A stretch of 64,000 nucleotides of DNA. It comes from Isoetes taiwanensis (Eukaryota; Streptophyta; Lycopodiopsida; Isoetales; Isoetaceae). How positions within the stretch are numbered: position 1 is the stretch's first letter; each line of letters opens with the position of its first letter. Under the pieces are notes generated by a model that ran no database searches, had not been told where the DNA came from, and saw only the letters and a program-made list of their open reading frames with translations. A program made the position numbers and the translations under genes. The stretch is taken from NCBI GenBank assembly GCA_021234155.1, contig JAJEKV010000014.1:8573563-8637562 (forward strand), in the 5' to 3' direction. Below are positions 47,509-57,874 of this stretch, one piece after another.

Positions 47509-47933
47509 TGTTACGAACCATAGGTTAGCAAGTAATCAAAAGATCAAACATCTATTAAGCCAACACTAAAACATTTATGATTCTCAAAACCAGGCCTTTA
47601 GCCCAAAGCTCTCCACCCAACTGGACTCGCGAAATCAAGAATCTCCAAGATAGTCCATGTGCAGTTTATGTCAAGTAAGAAGGAATTTAGGACAAACCAC
47701 CCTAAGAGAATCCTCTCTAAGGAACAAACACAGAGTTTATGGAAGCTGGCAGTTGAAGGAGCAAAAGATGATGGAGATGAGTCCCCCCTTCAATAAGTGC
47801 ATCTCCTCCCCTTATATATTGATCAAGGAGTCTTTTAGAAAGGTAAAGGTGCGTGGGCCAATTATAGAATCTTAATCTTTTCCAAGGCTCCATAAATATC
47901 TCAATTGGTTCAGGTCTTATGTTCAATTCTGCA
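47509..47933 (-). repeat. 3' LTR of the LARD-like element (intact, 425 bp)
   Basis: Reads TGTTACGAACC ... TTCAATTCTGCA on the + strand. It preserves the uninterrupted target GTTTATGTCAAGTAAGAAGG at about 47663-47682, into which the DNA transposon inserted in the other LTR. Confidence 0.85.
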
Positions 47934-48044
47934 ACTATCTCATTCTTGCTTTCCGAACCACTCCTTCGAGCACCACCATATCAGTTCCTCCCCTTCCCGG
48001 GATTGATCGTCCTCGATCAAGAAATTATATAGCAAAATTAGCAT

Positions 48045-48275
48045 AACCAAGTCCATGGCTACAACCTGTACAATACAAAATAGTCAAGTCCAGCCCTTTA
48101 GACTAAAAACTTTCCAAGTCCAGTTGTTTAGGCAAAAATTCTCAAGTCCAGCCCTTTAGGCTAAAAATTTTTATAACCAAGTCCATGGTTACAACCTAGT
48201 TGAATCCACAACTAGAAATATTCAAGTCCAACTCTTAAGGCTAAAAATAATCAAGTCCAGCCTTTTAGGCTAAAA
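48045..48275 (+). repeat. Interspersed minisatellite (CAAGTCCAGCCCTTTAGGCT-like)
   Basis: Five copies of a 28-30 base unit CAAGTCCAGCC(C/T)TTTAGGCTAAAAA occur at about 48084-48275. They alternate with two copies of ACCAAGTCCATGG(C/T)TACAACCT at about 48048 and 48176. Lies in the internal region of the LARD-like element. Confidence 0.8.
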
Positions 48276-49678
48276 ATGTACTAAAGATCAATTATTATGC
48301 TTAGTAATCTCAAAATGTACTTTGCACAAGATTTTGCCTATGAAATTCTACCGTAGGATTCCCTTAAGCTAAATGTAACTCAAATATCCCTTTATTTTAT
48401 AACACAAATGCCTAAACCCTTAGGTTGCTCCTTGCGTCCATAAAAGATGATAACATTTGCCAAAATAACTTCATACATGACAATTTCCATGTCATGTGAT
48501 AACTCAACAAACAACGTTAGACGGGCAAACCCATCCAAATTGATGTGGCTCCTTTGGTTTCTACTTATGTCATTAACTGCATCATGTTCTTCAATCCACC
48601 ATGGCACTCATTATCACCATCAAATCATAATTTCAACATATACCATGTCAACACTCAAATTTTTGTTTCCAAAAATCACAATCCAAACTGCTTCTAGGCA
48701 AATAAAACTCTTAATATTTCTTACTGTGTCAATTATTATATTTTCTGAGTTTTAACATCTATACCCAGACATGCTGTTTTCCTAGCAAAATTTTCAAGAT
48801 AGAGCTATTCAATGGGTCTAAATAAAATACTTTAACAAGGCCAATTAGCTCCTGGTATTTAGGTTACCTAATTTAACCATCGAAAATTAAGGTAGACTTA
48901 GGCATCGAAATTTTTTAACAAGACTTTTAGCTAGTTAAGATTAGGGTTCCATGAAAAAAAAAACGATGGCAATTGCTTGAAGTGGTTGTGGCTTCGAGCA
49001 AGATCTCCCAACACCTGTAATCTTCAGCTCTGGCTATGGTCTAGCGGAAAAAACTTTGGGTTGATAAATAGGTCGAATTTAAGACCTTGGTTGCGGATTA
49101 CGACCATGACGGCAAGCTTAGATCCAGGAATGTCAATCTAGGATAGAGTATCTCAACATGCATTGGATTTGCAAGCTAGCTGGCCCTTTTTTTAATCAAA
49201 AAGGTAAAGCTCTCAATTAGATTCAACACTTTGACAGAGATGAAGCATGGTTTTCAGAGATAAAGGTCGGCTGCTGACAGGATGCAATAGCAAATCCGAA
49301 ATCTGCCAATGCGATTTCATATGTCTGTGTGGTTTTAAGCAAATTAAGAATCCAGAGCAAATACATCCTAGCATAGTTTTTCCAATTCTAGTGATCAAGC
49401 AGCGCATCCCCTAATCCTTATATAGCTTGGAATCTGGCCAAGTTTTTATAAAGGCTTTAACAATTTTTGGAGCAGATCTGAAGGGAAATTATGAAAAACT
49501 GAAGTAACACCAGAAAAAAATTAGTTCATGAATCTATGCTTTTCCCTTATCCCTTTATGCCATCCAAAATTCTAGTTATTTTCCTTGAAGCTTATTTTAG
49601 GGATTCTGGCGTCTTAACTTTGCTTAAAGAAATAGAAAACTTCTTCTAAACACAGGCTTCAAGAAAAATCAGAACCGT
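48276..49678. other. Non-coding internal region of the LARD-like element
   Basis: No gag or pol similarity on either strand. Short open frames only. Confidence 0.6.
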
Positions 49679-49690
49679 GCTCTGATACCA
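49679..49690 (-). promoter_or_regulatory. Primer binding site (initiator Met tRNA)
   Basis: The + strand GCTCTGATACCA is the complement of TGGTATCAGAGC, the standard plant initiator-Met primer site, two bases inside the LTR. Confidence 0.9.
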
Positions 49691-49857
49691 CTTGTTACGA
49701 ACCATAGGTTAGCTAGTAATCAAAGATCAAACATCTAGTACGCCAACACTAAAACATTTAAGATTCTCAAAACCAGGCCTTTAGCCCAAAGCTCTCCACC
49801 CAACCGGACTCGCGAAAGCAAGAATCTCCAAGATAGTCCATGCGTAGTTTATGTCAA

Positions 49858-49885
49858 GGTGAAAGTATGCTGGTGGGTAGCAAAA
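49858..49885 (+). repeat. Left terminal inverted repeat
   Basis: 28 bases, exact reverse complement of 57573-57600. Core GGTGAAAGTATGCTGG then TGGGTAGCAAAA. Confidence 0.9.
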
Positions 49886-49970
49886 GCATGCGTCCGGACG
49901 CATGCTTATAGCAGGGTTTTAGCCCGCTTAAAGCACCCCTGCTTTTGCTTAATTTGGGGTGCTTTAAGCG
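49886..49970. repeat. Subterminal palindromes of the transposon
   Basis: GCATGCGTCCGGACGCATGC (49886-49905) is a perfect 20-base palindrome abutting the TIR. A second hairpin has arms CGCTTAAAGCACCCC (49925-49939) and its exact complement (49956-49970) with a 16-base loop. Possible transposase binding sites. Confidence 0.85.
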
Positions 49971-50169
49971 TAACTGCCCGTCATTTTTTTTACGCCCTTC
50001 ATGTACTAACACGTCCACCTCACGAATGAACCGTTAGGATAATGATTGTGGGTTTTTGGCTGGATTTTCGCACGAGTGGTGTGGTAGTACGTTGCAAATT
50101 GGATTACTTCGTCATGGGCCGCGAAAATTCTCCCTCCAATTCAATTATCCTCCCTCTCTCAGGAATTTC

Positions 50170-53100
50170 ATGGCGCTCCCTGATACCGGCCTGGAGGCAA
50201 TCACGCGTTTAGCATTGGATTTTCGGCCTGATGAATCCCAATACAGTGTTCCAAATTTGTTGGATGTCAATCCAACACAGGAAATATCACGTGAAGATCC
50301 AGTTTCCTCTGCAATTTACAAGAAATTGGATGCAGAGAGAAAGAGAGAATACAGATTAAGGAATAAGATGAAAAGAGAAGCGGTTGAACGGGAGGATCTG
50401 AGCATGAGACGCAGGCAAGAAATAGCCAAGCAAGTAGTTGATTACTTCAATAAGCTCACCAAAAAGCATTCACCAGAACTCAAGGCTGATGTGATGAAGA
50501 GGGTGGTTCATCACCACGAAATGGAAATCTCAGAACCTGGACTTTTGCCAAATCCAAAGGAGTGCAAGGCGGAGTCTTTGCTCAACAACTTGAAACAGAC
50601 AATGGCAGCCACAAAGAGGCTAAGGAACCATGATATTTGGAGAGCCAGAACCTCAACACTTGTGATGGCTTCTTCCACAAATTCGAGATGCAATTCCACT
50701 ATGGCAGGGCTGTTAGGTACATCTATTTCTTGTCTTCATGCCTGTGCTTCTTCATGCTTTCAAGTGCTTGTATCTGCTGAGTGATGCTGGCTGGGATATG
50801 TTCATTGATACATGTGCAATATTTCTTATGATAGGTTGCATGAGGTCAACAATTGCAACTGCTGCATTAAGGAAATCGGAAGCCTTCCTTGGAAATGGTC
50901 CGTGGTCTGCTTTCCAAAAGAGGTTGAGGTGCGATTCTCTCACCCCTGCTTGCAAGCAAAGCATAACAGAATTCTGGAAAGAAAACAGCAGAGTCTCTCC
51001 TTGCAAGAAAGATGTTGTGAACACTGTTGGAGAGTCAGGCTTCCGAATTTCTTATCCCTTGCACCTTCTGGAGGTCACACAGGTATAAGTTTCCATACAA
51101 ACTTTTTTTTCTGCTATTTCTAACCAAAGGCCACCATTCAGCTGCAGCTATATCAACAATACAAAAAGGGACATCCTGAACACCCTGTTTGCTTAAAGGC
51201 TTTCGAGAAGTTGAAGCCTATTTATGTGAAGAAAGTATCAGAAAGGGAAACCTGTTGTTGCATATACCATATGAAGTTGGAGTATGCCAGGGTAGCACTG
51301 AATGCATTAAGGTCAGCGAAAACTGGATTCCATGGTGAAGAGTGCAAGTGCACCTTGAGGTCTGTGGACTGGTGAGAAGTGTTCGGCCAGACCAACATAA
51401 TTATGACTCAACCAATGAGCTCACGGAGGGTCGTGGGTTTGCAACAAGAGCGAGGGTGAAGAATGGTATAAACATGACTGCTTGATGCAGACATGTCAGA
51501 AGTGTGGCACGAAAAGTCTTCCTATATGTCCAAGAGAAAGAGAGAATCACGAGTTCTTGCTTGAATGGAAGACGTTTGAAAAGGTAATACTCTCTTTATT
51601 GTTTGCTGAAGCATGCTGATATGTGCTGTCATGCGCTGACTACTGCTTTTGTGCTTTCAACTTGCGCTGATCTTCTTTTTTTTATGCTACAGACCTTGTT
51701 ACAGATTCCAGTGGAGACAGAAGAAGCTGATGGAGTTGCAGCCTGCGTTACCAAGGAAGTGCCAGGTGGCAGCAGAAAGAAAAGATCTAATGCCACCAAG
51801 AAGGGAAACCAAAGTAAGAAGTCCAAGGTAGCTGGTGGGACACGGCCTGAAGCTGCAGCACAAGCTGAGAAGAATGGAAACAAAAGTAAGAAATCCAAGG
51901 CAGCTGGTAGGACACAGCCTGAAGCTGCAGCACAAGTTGAGAAGAAGGGAAACAAAAGTAAGAAATCCAAAATTTGGTGGGACCTGACTGAAGCTGCAAA
52001 GACAAGATGAGACCTCAAATGGCAAGGGAAAAAAAAAAGAAAGGACCAAAGCCAGTTCTTAGATTGTCTTACAAGAGAACGGCAGTGAAGGCTTTCATTT
52101 CATATCTGTGTTCCACGTTGAAGATATTCGTGTCACACAATTACAGGGCTAGGTGGCAGGCCATGCAATTCAAGAGGTGCTTGGACAATATCCAAGATGG
52201 CACCATTGTTTCTGTAATTGATTTTCTTTGAGAATTACTGACATCAAAATACAAAGGGAGGTTCAAAGCGGCATTGGCACAATGACCAAATAACAATTTC
52301 GTCCACATCAATTATAGGATGGACAAATGACTCTGGGATCGAGAAAGCTATTGAAGGAAACCCATTTTACTTGAGTGATGACAAGATTCATGACACTCTT
52401 TTTGTGCAACACCGTCTTAGAAAGCACAATTCATGGCTAGTATCAAATGGTGTAGAATTCTCCGGGCATATAGTTTGGTGGGATGGTTGTTCTAGCCAAT
52501 TCAAATCTGCGGACCATTCTATTTCCTACCAAGATATCACCACGAGCTAGGGAAGGAAATAATATGGAATTTCTTTGGGACAGCCCATGGTAAGGGAGAG
52601 CACGATGGGCAAGGGGCAGTCCTCAAAGGGGCATTCACTAGAGAGCAGCTCAAGTATGATGGAGTGAGATTTAGGGGTGCTGCTGATGCCTGTGAATTCG
52701 CTATGAGTTGGAATGAAGGTGCCAGCAACGGGGACATCAAGAGGTAATATGCTTTCATCTGCATTCATCTGCTTTTAACGTGCTTTCATCTGCTTCACAA
52801 AGTGCTTTTATCTGCTTTTATCTGCTGTGTAATGCTGTAATGTGCCTCTGTACTGTATGTGAACTGCAATAGTTGTTGCTGGCTTTTTGCAGGCACTTTT
52901 GGTTCATTGGAAAGGATGATGTTGATAGGACAGACCGGCTGGACCCGTGGCTGGGAGTGGAAGGGACGAAGGAAATACACAAAGATCGGGACATACTTGG
53001 CCAAATCAAGCACAAGGGTGGCTCATAGAGGTTTAAGTTGTTTCTGTGGTAACTGTTTGAAAGGAAACTGGTCATCTTGTGTGAACAAGCAGAGGTTAAA

Positions 53101-53558
53101 GAATTGGAAATATGTTACTCTAAAGCCAGAAAAGTCTACTGGTGAAGGTACTGAAGACGAAATCGATGAGGCATTTTTTGAAGGTGATGGAGAATGGCTT
53201 AGTGGAAACATAGAGGAAGGTGATAACTTTGTTTGTTGTAGCCGAGGAGGGAAATCGGGGAGAATGCAGATTTCTATGTGGTCAAATGTGTTAAGCGAGG
53301 CATATCCTTGATGTAATTGTCAAGGATATTTCGGGTCAGACCTTCAATATCGATGAACATGTGTTGGCTGGTTTGTACTATCTTTGTCCGGCCCGATGGT
53401 ACTTTGGGAGCTACTTGAAGACAAAGGTCCGACCTTCCAAAGATATCATCGCGTATCGCCATCAAGTTTGAGATGAATCGATTCACGGCACTAACAGATT
53501 TTCCCTTGATCAGGCTACTCACCAGATGATCCTTGACAGTCTGCCATATGAAGGTTGA
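50170..53558 (+). pseudogene. Transposase-like gene of the TIR element (frameshifted)
   Basis: Likely the mobilising enzyme, by position and motifs; not proven. The first real ATG is 50170. Exons about 50170-50716, 50835-51082, 51142-51583, 51693-52743 and 52893-53558 are separated by GT-AG introns. Order: a basic helical N-terminal region (KKLDAERKREYRLRNKMKRE); SRVSPCKKDVVN and CCCIYHMKLEYARVALNALR (about 50985-51310); three 24-residue Lys-rich repeats; WQAMQFKRCLDNIQDGTIVS; DF with ENY, then RHWHNDQITI (52218-52305); WWDGCSSQFKSAD (about 52478-52515); FFGTAHGKGEHDGQGAVLKG (52565-52625); LSCFCGNCLKGNWSSC (53034-53085); and ending CPARWYFGSYLKTKV. The D, D, D/E spacing suggests a DDE-type core. 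Frame breaks lie near 50650, 51380, 52010, 52230 and 53310. From memory, similar motif sets occur in uncharacterised animal proteins. Confidence 0.7.
51800..51975 (+). repeat. Three 72 bp tandem repeats encoding Lys-rich segments
   Basis: Units starting near 51800, 51872 and 51944 encode KKGNQSKKSKVAGGTRPEAA-like 24-residue repeats. Basic KKSK cores look like nuclear localisation signals within the transposase-like gene. Confidence 0.8.
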
Positions 53559-53869
53559 ATATGCTTTGACCTAGTTGTTTTATCATTTTAACAGGTCTGT
53601 AGTTACTTGTGTACTTGTCTCAAATTTTGATCATTATATTGGAGACAATGCTTGTGAGTATTGGAGTCTTTTAGTATTGGAAACAATGCTTGTAGTAGTC
53701 TTTGTATTGGAGTATTTTAGTCTTTGGAAACAATGCTTGTAGTATTGCGAGTAAGCTTGATATATATTAGAAAATTGTACACTCAACATTTGAGACATCT
53801 TACAAGATCACTCAATACTCAAGATATAACACAAAGTATCTGCATATATTACAAAAAGTAGTGTACAAT
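53559..53869. other. Spacer between the convergent transposon genes
   Basis: Contains repeated TTGGAGTATT / GAAACAATGCTTGTAGTA words (about 53640-53750). No gene. Presumably the shared 3' region. Confidence 0.5.
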
Positions 53870-56800
53870 GGTTACTTCATAAGTCATCGAAGTCCTCAAA
53901 TCTATGCTCGCCGCCGGGAAGGGTGCCCAAAGAAATTTGCCTTTGTACTTCAATAGGAGCATTGAGGATATAGTAGGTCGAGACAAGGTAGTTGTTGAGA
54001 CGGTAATCCAAAGATCAAGAATCGCCTCTCGAGGGCCAACCATGCATCGGTGAAATCAATTTGTGAGATCGTTTCTGCATCTTGTATGAGAGGCCAAGTA
54101 TTCCAAAGCAGGACACACAAACTACGCAAAAAAATTGTCCTCTTCTTGCCCCTTGAAAGGCATAACAGAAGCGGTTGTGTGTGCGGGGGTTTAGAAACCC
54201 TTTGTGCGGTTTGTCATCAACCAAGAAAATCATACCATGATATTGAGGAAAATCCTCAAGAACAACCTTCAACTCCTTGAAAAATAGTTGCTTTTTCAGG
54301 TCTTTGGTTGGATGCTCGCATGCATAGCAATGCTCTTGACCATATATCTTCAAGAATCTGGTCTGCAGATCAGGGAACAATGCATCCACCATATCCCTTG
54401 TATTCCGAAGTAGAGAAGCACTCCAAATCACAACATCAAACCTCTGCAGTGCCCACTCCACAAACTCATGATACCCTGGTCTGCAAATGAGGTACTTACT
54501 TGCAGTTTCTTTTACAACATGGTTCGTTTGTGGTGGATGCAAGATTTTTTGATTCATTCTCCTCTGTTATTAATGTGCCCGATTACACCATTTATGTCAA
54601 GCACCATGCACTTCCGTGCGGGTGTCCATCCCTCGGCGTTTGCAACCCTTTGTCGATGGGCTGCCGCATCGTGCTTTATGCGTCTTTGGGCTGTCTTTGG
54701 GAAGTGCTATATCCGGACGTCTTTGGAAGTTCTTTGCGACCTCTTTGGACTCGGTTTATCTTTGCTACCAGGTGATGGAGAGTGCTGATAGCCATAGCTA
54801 GATACATCCTTACTAGTATCTCCCTGTCCCCAATGTATGGGTGTTTCCTGGCTATCAGTAACCCGTACCAAGTGGTGGCTTAGGGTCCTTGGTCTCCTGC
54901 AAAATCAAAAGTGGTGCTACAATTACCAACCTGGCTGGCGAGGACATTATGCCAAGTGAAATAAGACAAGTAAAATAACTGCTTGAACTTAAATATTGGA
55001 TTGCACCTTTTATATGTAAGAGTTTGTTTTGCACTTTGGTTTCTTCATTATCCGTGCGGGTTCTCTCACTATCTTGAGCCTCAGTTGATTAAGCACCACT
55101 TGTGGCTGCCTTCTCCTTCGCATGCAAATGCATATTGATCCCTAGGTTGAAACTTCGAAACAAATTTTACAAGGACACAATGGGGAAAAACATATATTAT
55201 GGTATTACACAAAAACCTTTTAAGCGATCGTTTTGCCAAGTCTTGTGCAAACAAAATTGGCCCCTGAAACGAAAGTACATATAAATTACATTAGATTTTG
55301 TTTTTTTCCTAGTGCCACGTCTATAGGCACATCCTCATCAACCGAATCATCGACTCACCCTCACTCTCGGGCTCCGGGACCTTTTTGGTCCCGGACCTTG
55401 AGAACTTGTGATTCGGCTCACAACCTTGTTCACTGCTTATCCACTATATTGGTCTTCAACATCCTTATGCCGCCTGCATCAACGGTGTTAGAGGAGGCCT
55501 TTGTAGAGGTTCTTTGCAGAATTTGGAACTATATTGTATTTTCGGCATCGTCGCCGAACTACCGGAATCGCTTTGGACCGTGTTGGTGTCTTTTGCACGG
55601 TGCTTTTGGTCTTTGCAATGTCTTCAGCCGACCGCTTGCCTCGTCTTTGTTCACTTTGTCTCTGGCGCTTCTAATGTACCCACTTCAGAAACAAACGCGT
55701 GTACCTTTTTGGCTGTTCTTGCTTGTGGAGTTCGAGTCCTTGTAGACTTGTGTCCGGGGTCCTTTACTAAGAGGTGTTTTGACATGCTTCCTTTTCTGTT
55801 GATATCACGGAGTTGTAGCTACCACCTCATCTAGGTCAATTGTCTCAACTATTTGTTTGTGTGTTGCCCCAAACATGTAAGGGTTCTGCTATTTGTCTTC
55901 CCCAATTCCTCCACTAAGCCTCTTTGGGGCTGTTTTACGAGCATTCGAGGCGGTGTGTCTTCTCCATAAGCAAACTCAGGCGGTGACATGATATCGTGGC
56001 CACATTTCAGCTTCGGACTTAGGGTGTAATCATCCGGAATGCCGGCCCGCATGTGGAGCATCGCTCCTCATCTCCAATTGGCAACTTTGAATGTCACCGG
56101 GATAGATGCTCACAAGCTGGCCAGCTCTCCTTGTAAGTTCCCTAAGCCTGTTGAGATTACAGTAAATCTTTGGCTTTTGCAAGTTGCGCCGGTGTTTGCA
56201 ACCTCGGCGGCTATAGTGGCCACTGTTGAACTATCCCTCATCTATTGGGCCACCCCCATTTCAACAAGGGCTTTGAGCATGTACTCGCCATGTCTTTCTC
56301 TCTCTCAAGCTCGAGCTTCTCAGAGGCACCGACATCGGGACACAGAGCTGCTTGAAGGCGTGAGATGTTGTCTTTAATTTTCTGCAATTTCTCTTACGAA
56401 GCCAAGAAGAAAGCTCCCTTAGCACGGGGACTGGACAACTAGCTCCTTCTTGGAGACTAAATCGGCTGCTTTGCGTGTCTAGGGTTTCCCCGCAAATCTT
56501 TGCATAGGACTTCAGGCGTGATATGTTCTCCCCATAAGTTGTGTGTAATTTGTTGGGCGCGATGCAAAGCTCTAATGGACGGCCTCCCTTCTAATTTAAT
56601 ACCGGTGCCTCCGAACCCGGCCTTTCGCTATGCTTTTCGGTCTTTGTGGTTTGCCGAGATTTGCTGGCCTCGCCTACGCTTCTTTGGAGCACCGGGCGCT
56701 TGCCGGTTCACTTTTAACCTTCTTCTTTGTAGGCTCTACTCTTTCCGCAACGCTGCCCAATTAACCTTGAACTTCTGTGGATCCTGCTTTGCTCTGAGGC

Positions 56801-57251
56801 AGTTATTGAATGCAAATAGGTATGATACTGTCTTTCTAACTTCTCTGTTCTTCAACCCGTCCGGGTATATTTTGCTCAGAAGCTCTATTAGAGCTTCTTC
56901 GTGCTCTGGCCTCACCTTGTCAATGGAAGTTTTGCCAGGAATGACCCCGTTGGTATCCCAAACTTCATTGTACTGCTGCAGAAATGAGGTCTGCGTTGAA
57001 ATTGAGAGGGATGAACGCCCTCGTTTGGCGGACACTGCATACGCATGGAAGTCTTCTTTGGTTCGGCAATCAGCTAGGTCCGGTCTTAAGGGAACGTTTC
57101 TTCCGGCCCGAAGAATGCAAGAAAATCGAATTAAATCGTGGTTGAACCCTAAACCCATTGAAATTTTGTTTTGTTGCTTTTTGCTTACCCGGATAATGGG
57201 TTCCGTTGGAATTACTGCTTGAGCGGGCGGATCAATCACCTTCTTTACCAT
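53870..57251 (-). pseudogene. Second gene of the TIR element, NIF/FCP1-like HAD phosphatase domain
   Basis: The first ATG in good context is 57249-57251 (MVKKVIDPPAQAVIPTEPII). The N-terminal 170 residues run to 56736 and include SISTQTSFLQQYNEVWDTNG and EALIELLSKIYPDGLKNREV, with no family I recognise. The middle (56.7-54.7 kb) is basic, Pro/Ser/Lys-rich and frame-broken (TKKKVKSEPASAR; QTIVETIDLDEVV). The C-terminal part is a NIF-type HAD domain: KCMVLDINGVIGHI (54616-54575), RPGYHEFVEWALQRFDVVIW, SASLLRNTRDMVDALFPDLQ and GMIFLVDDKPHKGF (to about 54160). Family members dephosphorylate Ser/Thr in nuclear proteins such as the RNA polymerase II tail. Here the second catalytic Asp is Asn (DIN-G), as in some plant relatives, so activity is uncertain. 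A frame change lies near 54555. Confidence 0.65.
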
Positions 57252-57489
57252 GGTTGATCTGTTTGTATAAAGTGGAAATCCGAAAGCGCAAATTCGCGGG
57301 TTGCTTGGCCGGAGTAGAGAAAGTTGGGGAAGAGAGATTTGGAAAAACACAAATTCGAAAGTTCGTTCGTTTGTCTAGTGGTTCCAGATTGCAGGGGTCG
57401 CTTTCATTACTGGGGGCGGCAAACAGGTAATGATTGTATAAACGGGTACCGGCTAGACGAATAGACGGGCAGAATATAGGTGGTACTAT

Positions 57490-57572
57490 ATAGGTGAAGG
57501 GTGGGAAAAAAATGTATGACGGGTGGGAAAAAATGTATTTTGGGTGCTGGTGCTGGTGCTGGGGTCGCGTTT
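57490..57572 (+). repeat. Subterminal direct repeats at the right end
   Basis: GGGTGGGAAAAAAATGTAT-like units occur twice (about 57498 and 57520), followed by (GGTGCT)n. They differ from the left subterminal region, so the ends are asymmetric inside the TIRs. Confidence 0.75.
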
Positions 57573-57600
57573 TTTTGCTACCCACCAGCATACTTTCACC
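57573..57600 (-). repeat. Right terminal inverted repeat
   Basis: 28 bases, reverse complement of 49858-49885, followed by CGTCAAGCAAGAAGG of the LTR. Confidence 0.9.
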
Positions 57601-57874
57601 CGTCAAGCAAGAAGGGATTTAGGACAAAACACCCTTAGAGAATCCTCTCTGAGGAACAACTGTAGAGTTTATAGAAGCTGGCAAGCGGCAGTTGAAGGAG
57701 TCGAAGATGATGGAGATGGGTCCCCCCTCCAATAAGTGCACCTCTTCCCCTTATATAGGGATTAAGGAGCCTTTTTAGAAAAAGGTAAAGGTTCGTGGGC
57801 CAACTATAGAATCTCAACCTTTTCCAAGGTTCCATAAATATCTCAATGGTTCAGGTCTTATGTTCAATTCCGCA

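Larger units (their letters stand above)
49858..57600. mobile_element. 7.74 kb two-gene TIR DNA transposon, unfamiliar family
   Basis: Bounded by 28 bp perfect terminal inverted repeats beginning GGTGAAAGTATGCTGG. It is flanked by GTCAAG on both sides (8-base flanks ATGTCAAG and CCGTCAAG agree at 6 of 8). The empty site is visible in the other LTR. It holds two convergent genes: a transposase-like gene on + (50170-53558) and a phosphatase-domain gene on minus (57251-53870). Both are frameshifted. TIR length and a 6-8 bp duplication fit hAT/P-like or an unassigned superfamily. The transposase motifs are not those of hAT, CACTA, Mutator, Mariner or PIF as I know them. Confidence 0.85.
47509..57874 (-). 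mobile_element. LARD/TRIM-like LTR element (minus strand), interrupted
   Basis: LTRs at 47509-47933 and 49693-49857 plus 57601-57874 flank a 1.76 kb internal region without coding capacity. The minus strand has TGGTATCAGAGC, the initiator-Met primer site, two bases from the LTR end. Lack of gag/pol makes it a non-autonomous LARD-like element. No matching flanking duplication is found (GCATT at the left, TCGAT at the right), so the ends may have recombined. Confidence 0.8.
49693..57874 (-). repeat. 5' LTR of the LARD-like element, split by the DNA transposon
   Basis: 49693-49857 and 57601-57874 together match 47509-47933. The break coincides with the terminal inverted repeats of the 7.74 kb transposon. 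Confidence 0.85.

Noticed and set aside
51629-52049. Three minus-strand frames with Leu/Phe repeats
   Set aside because: Mirror images of the 72 bp Lys-rich repeat on the + strand gene.
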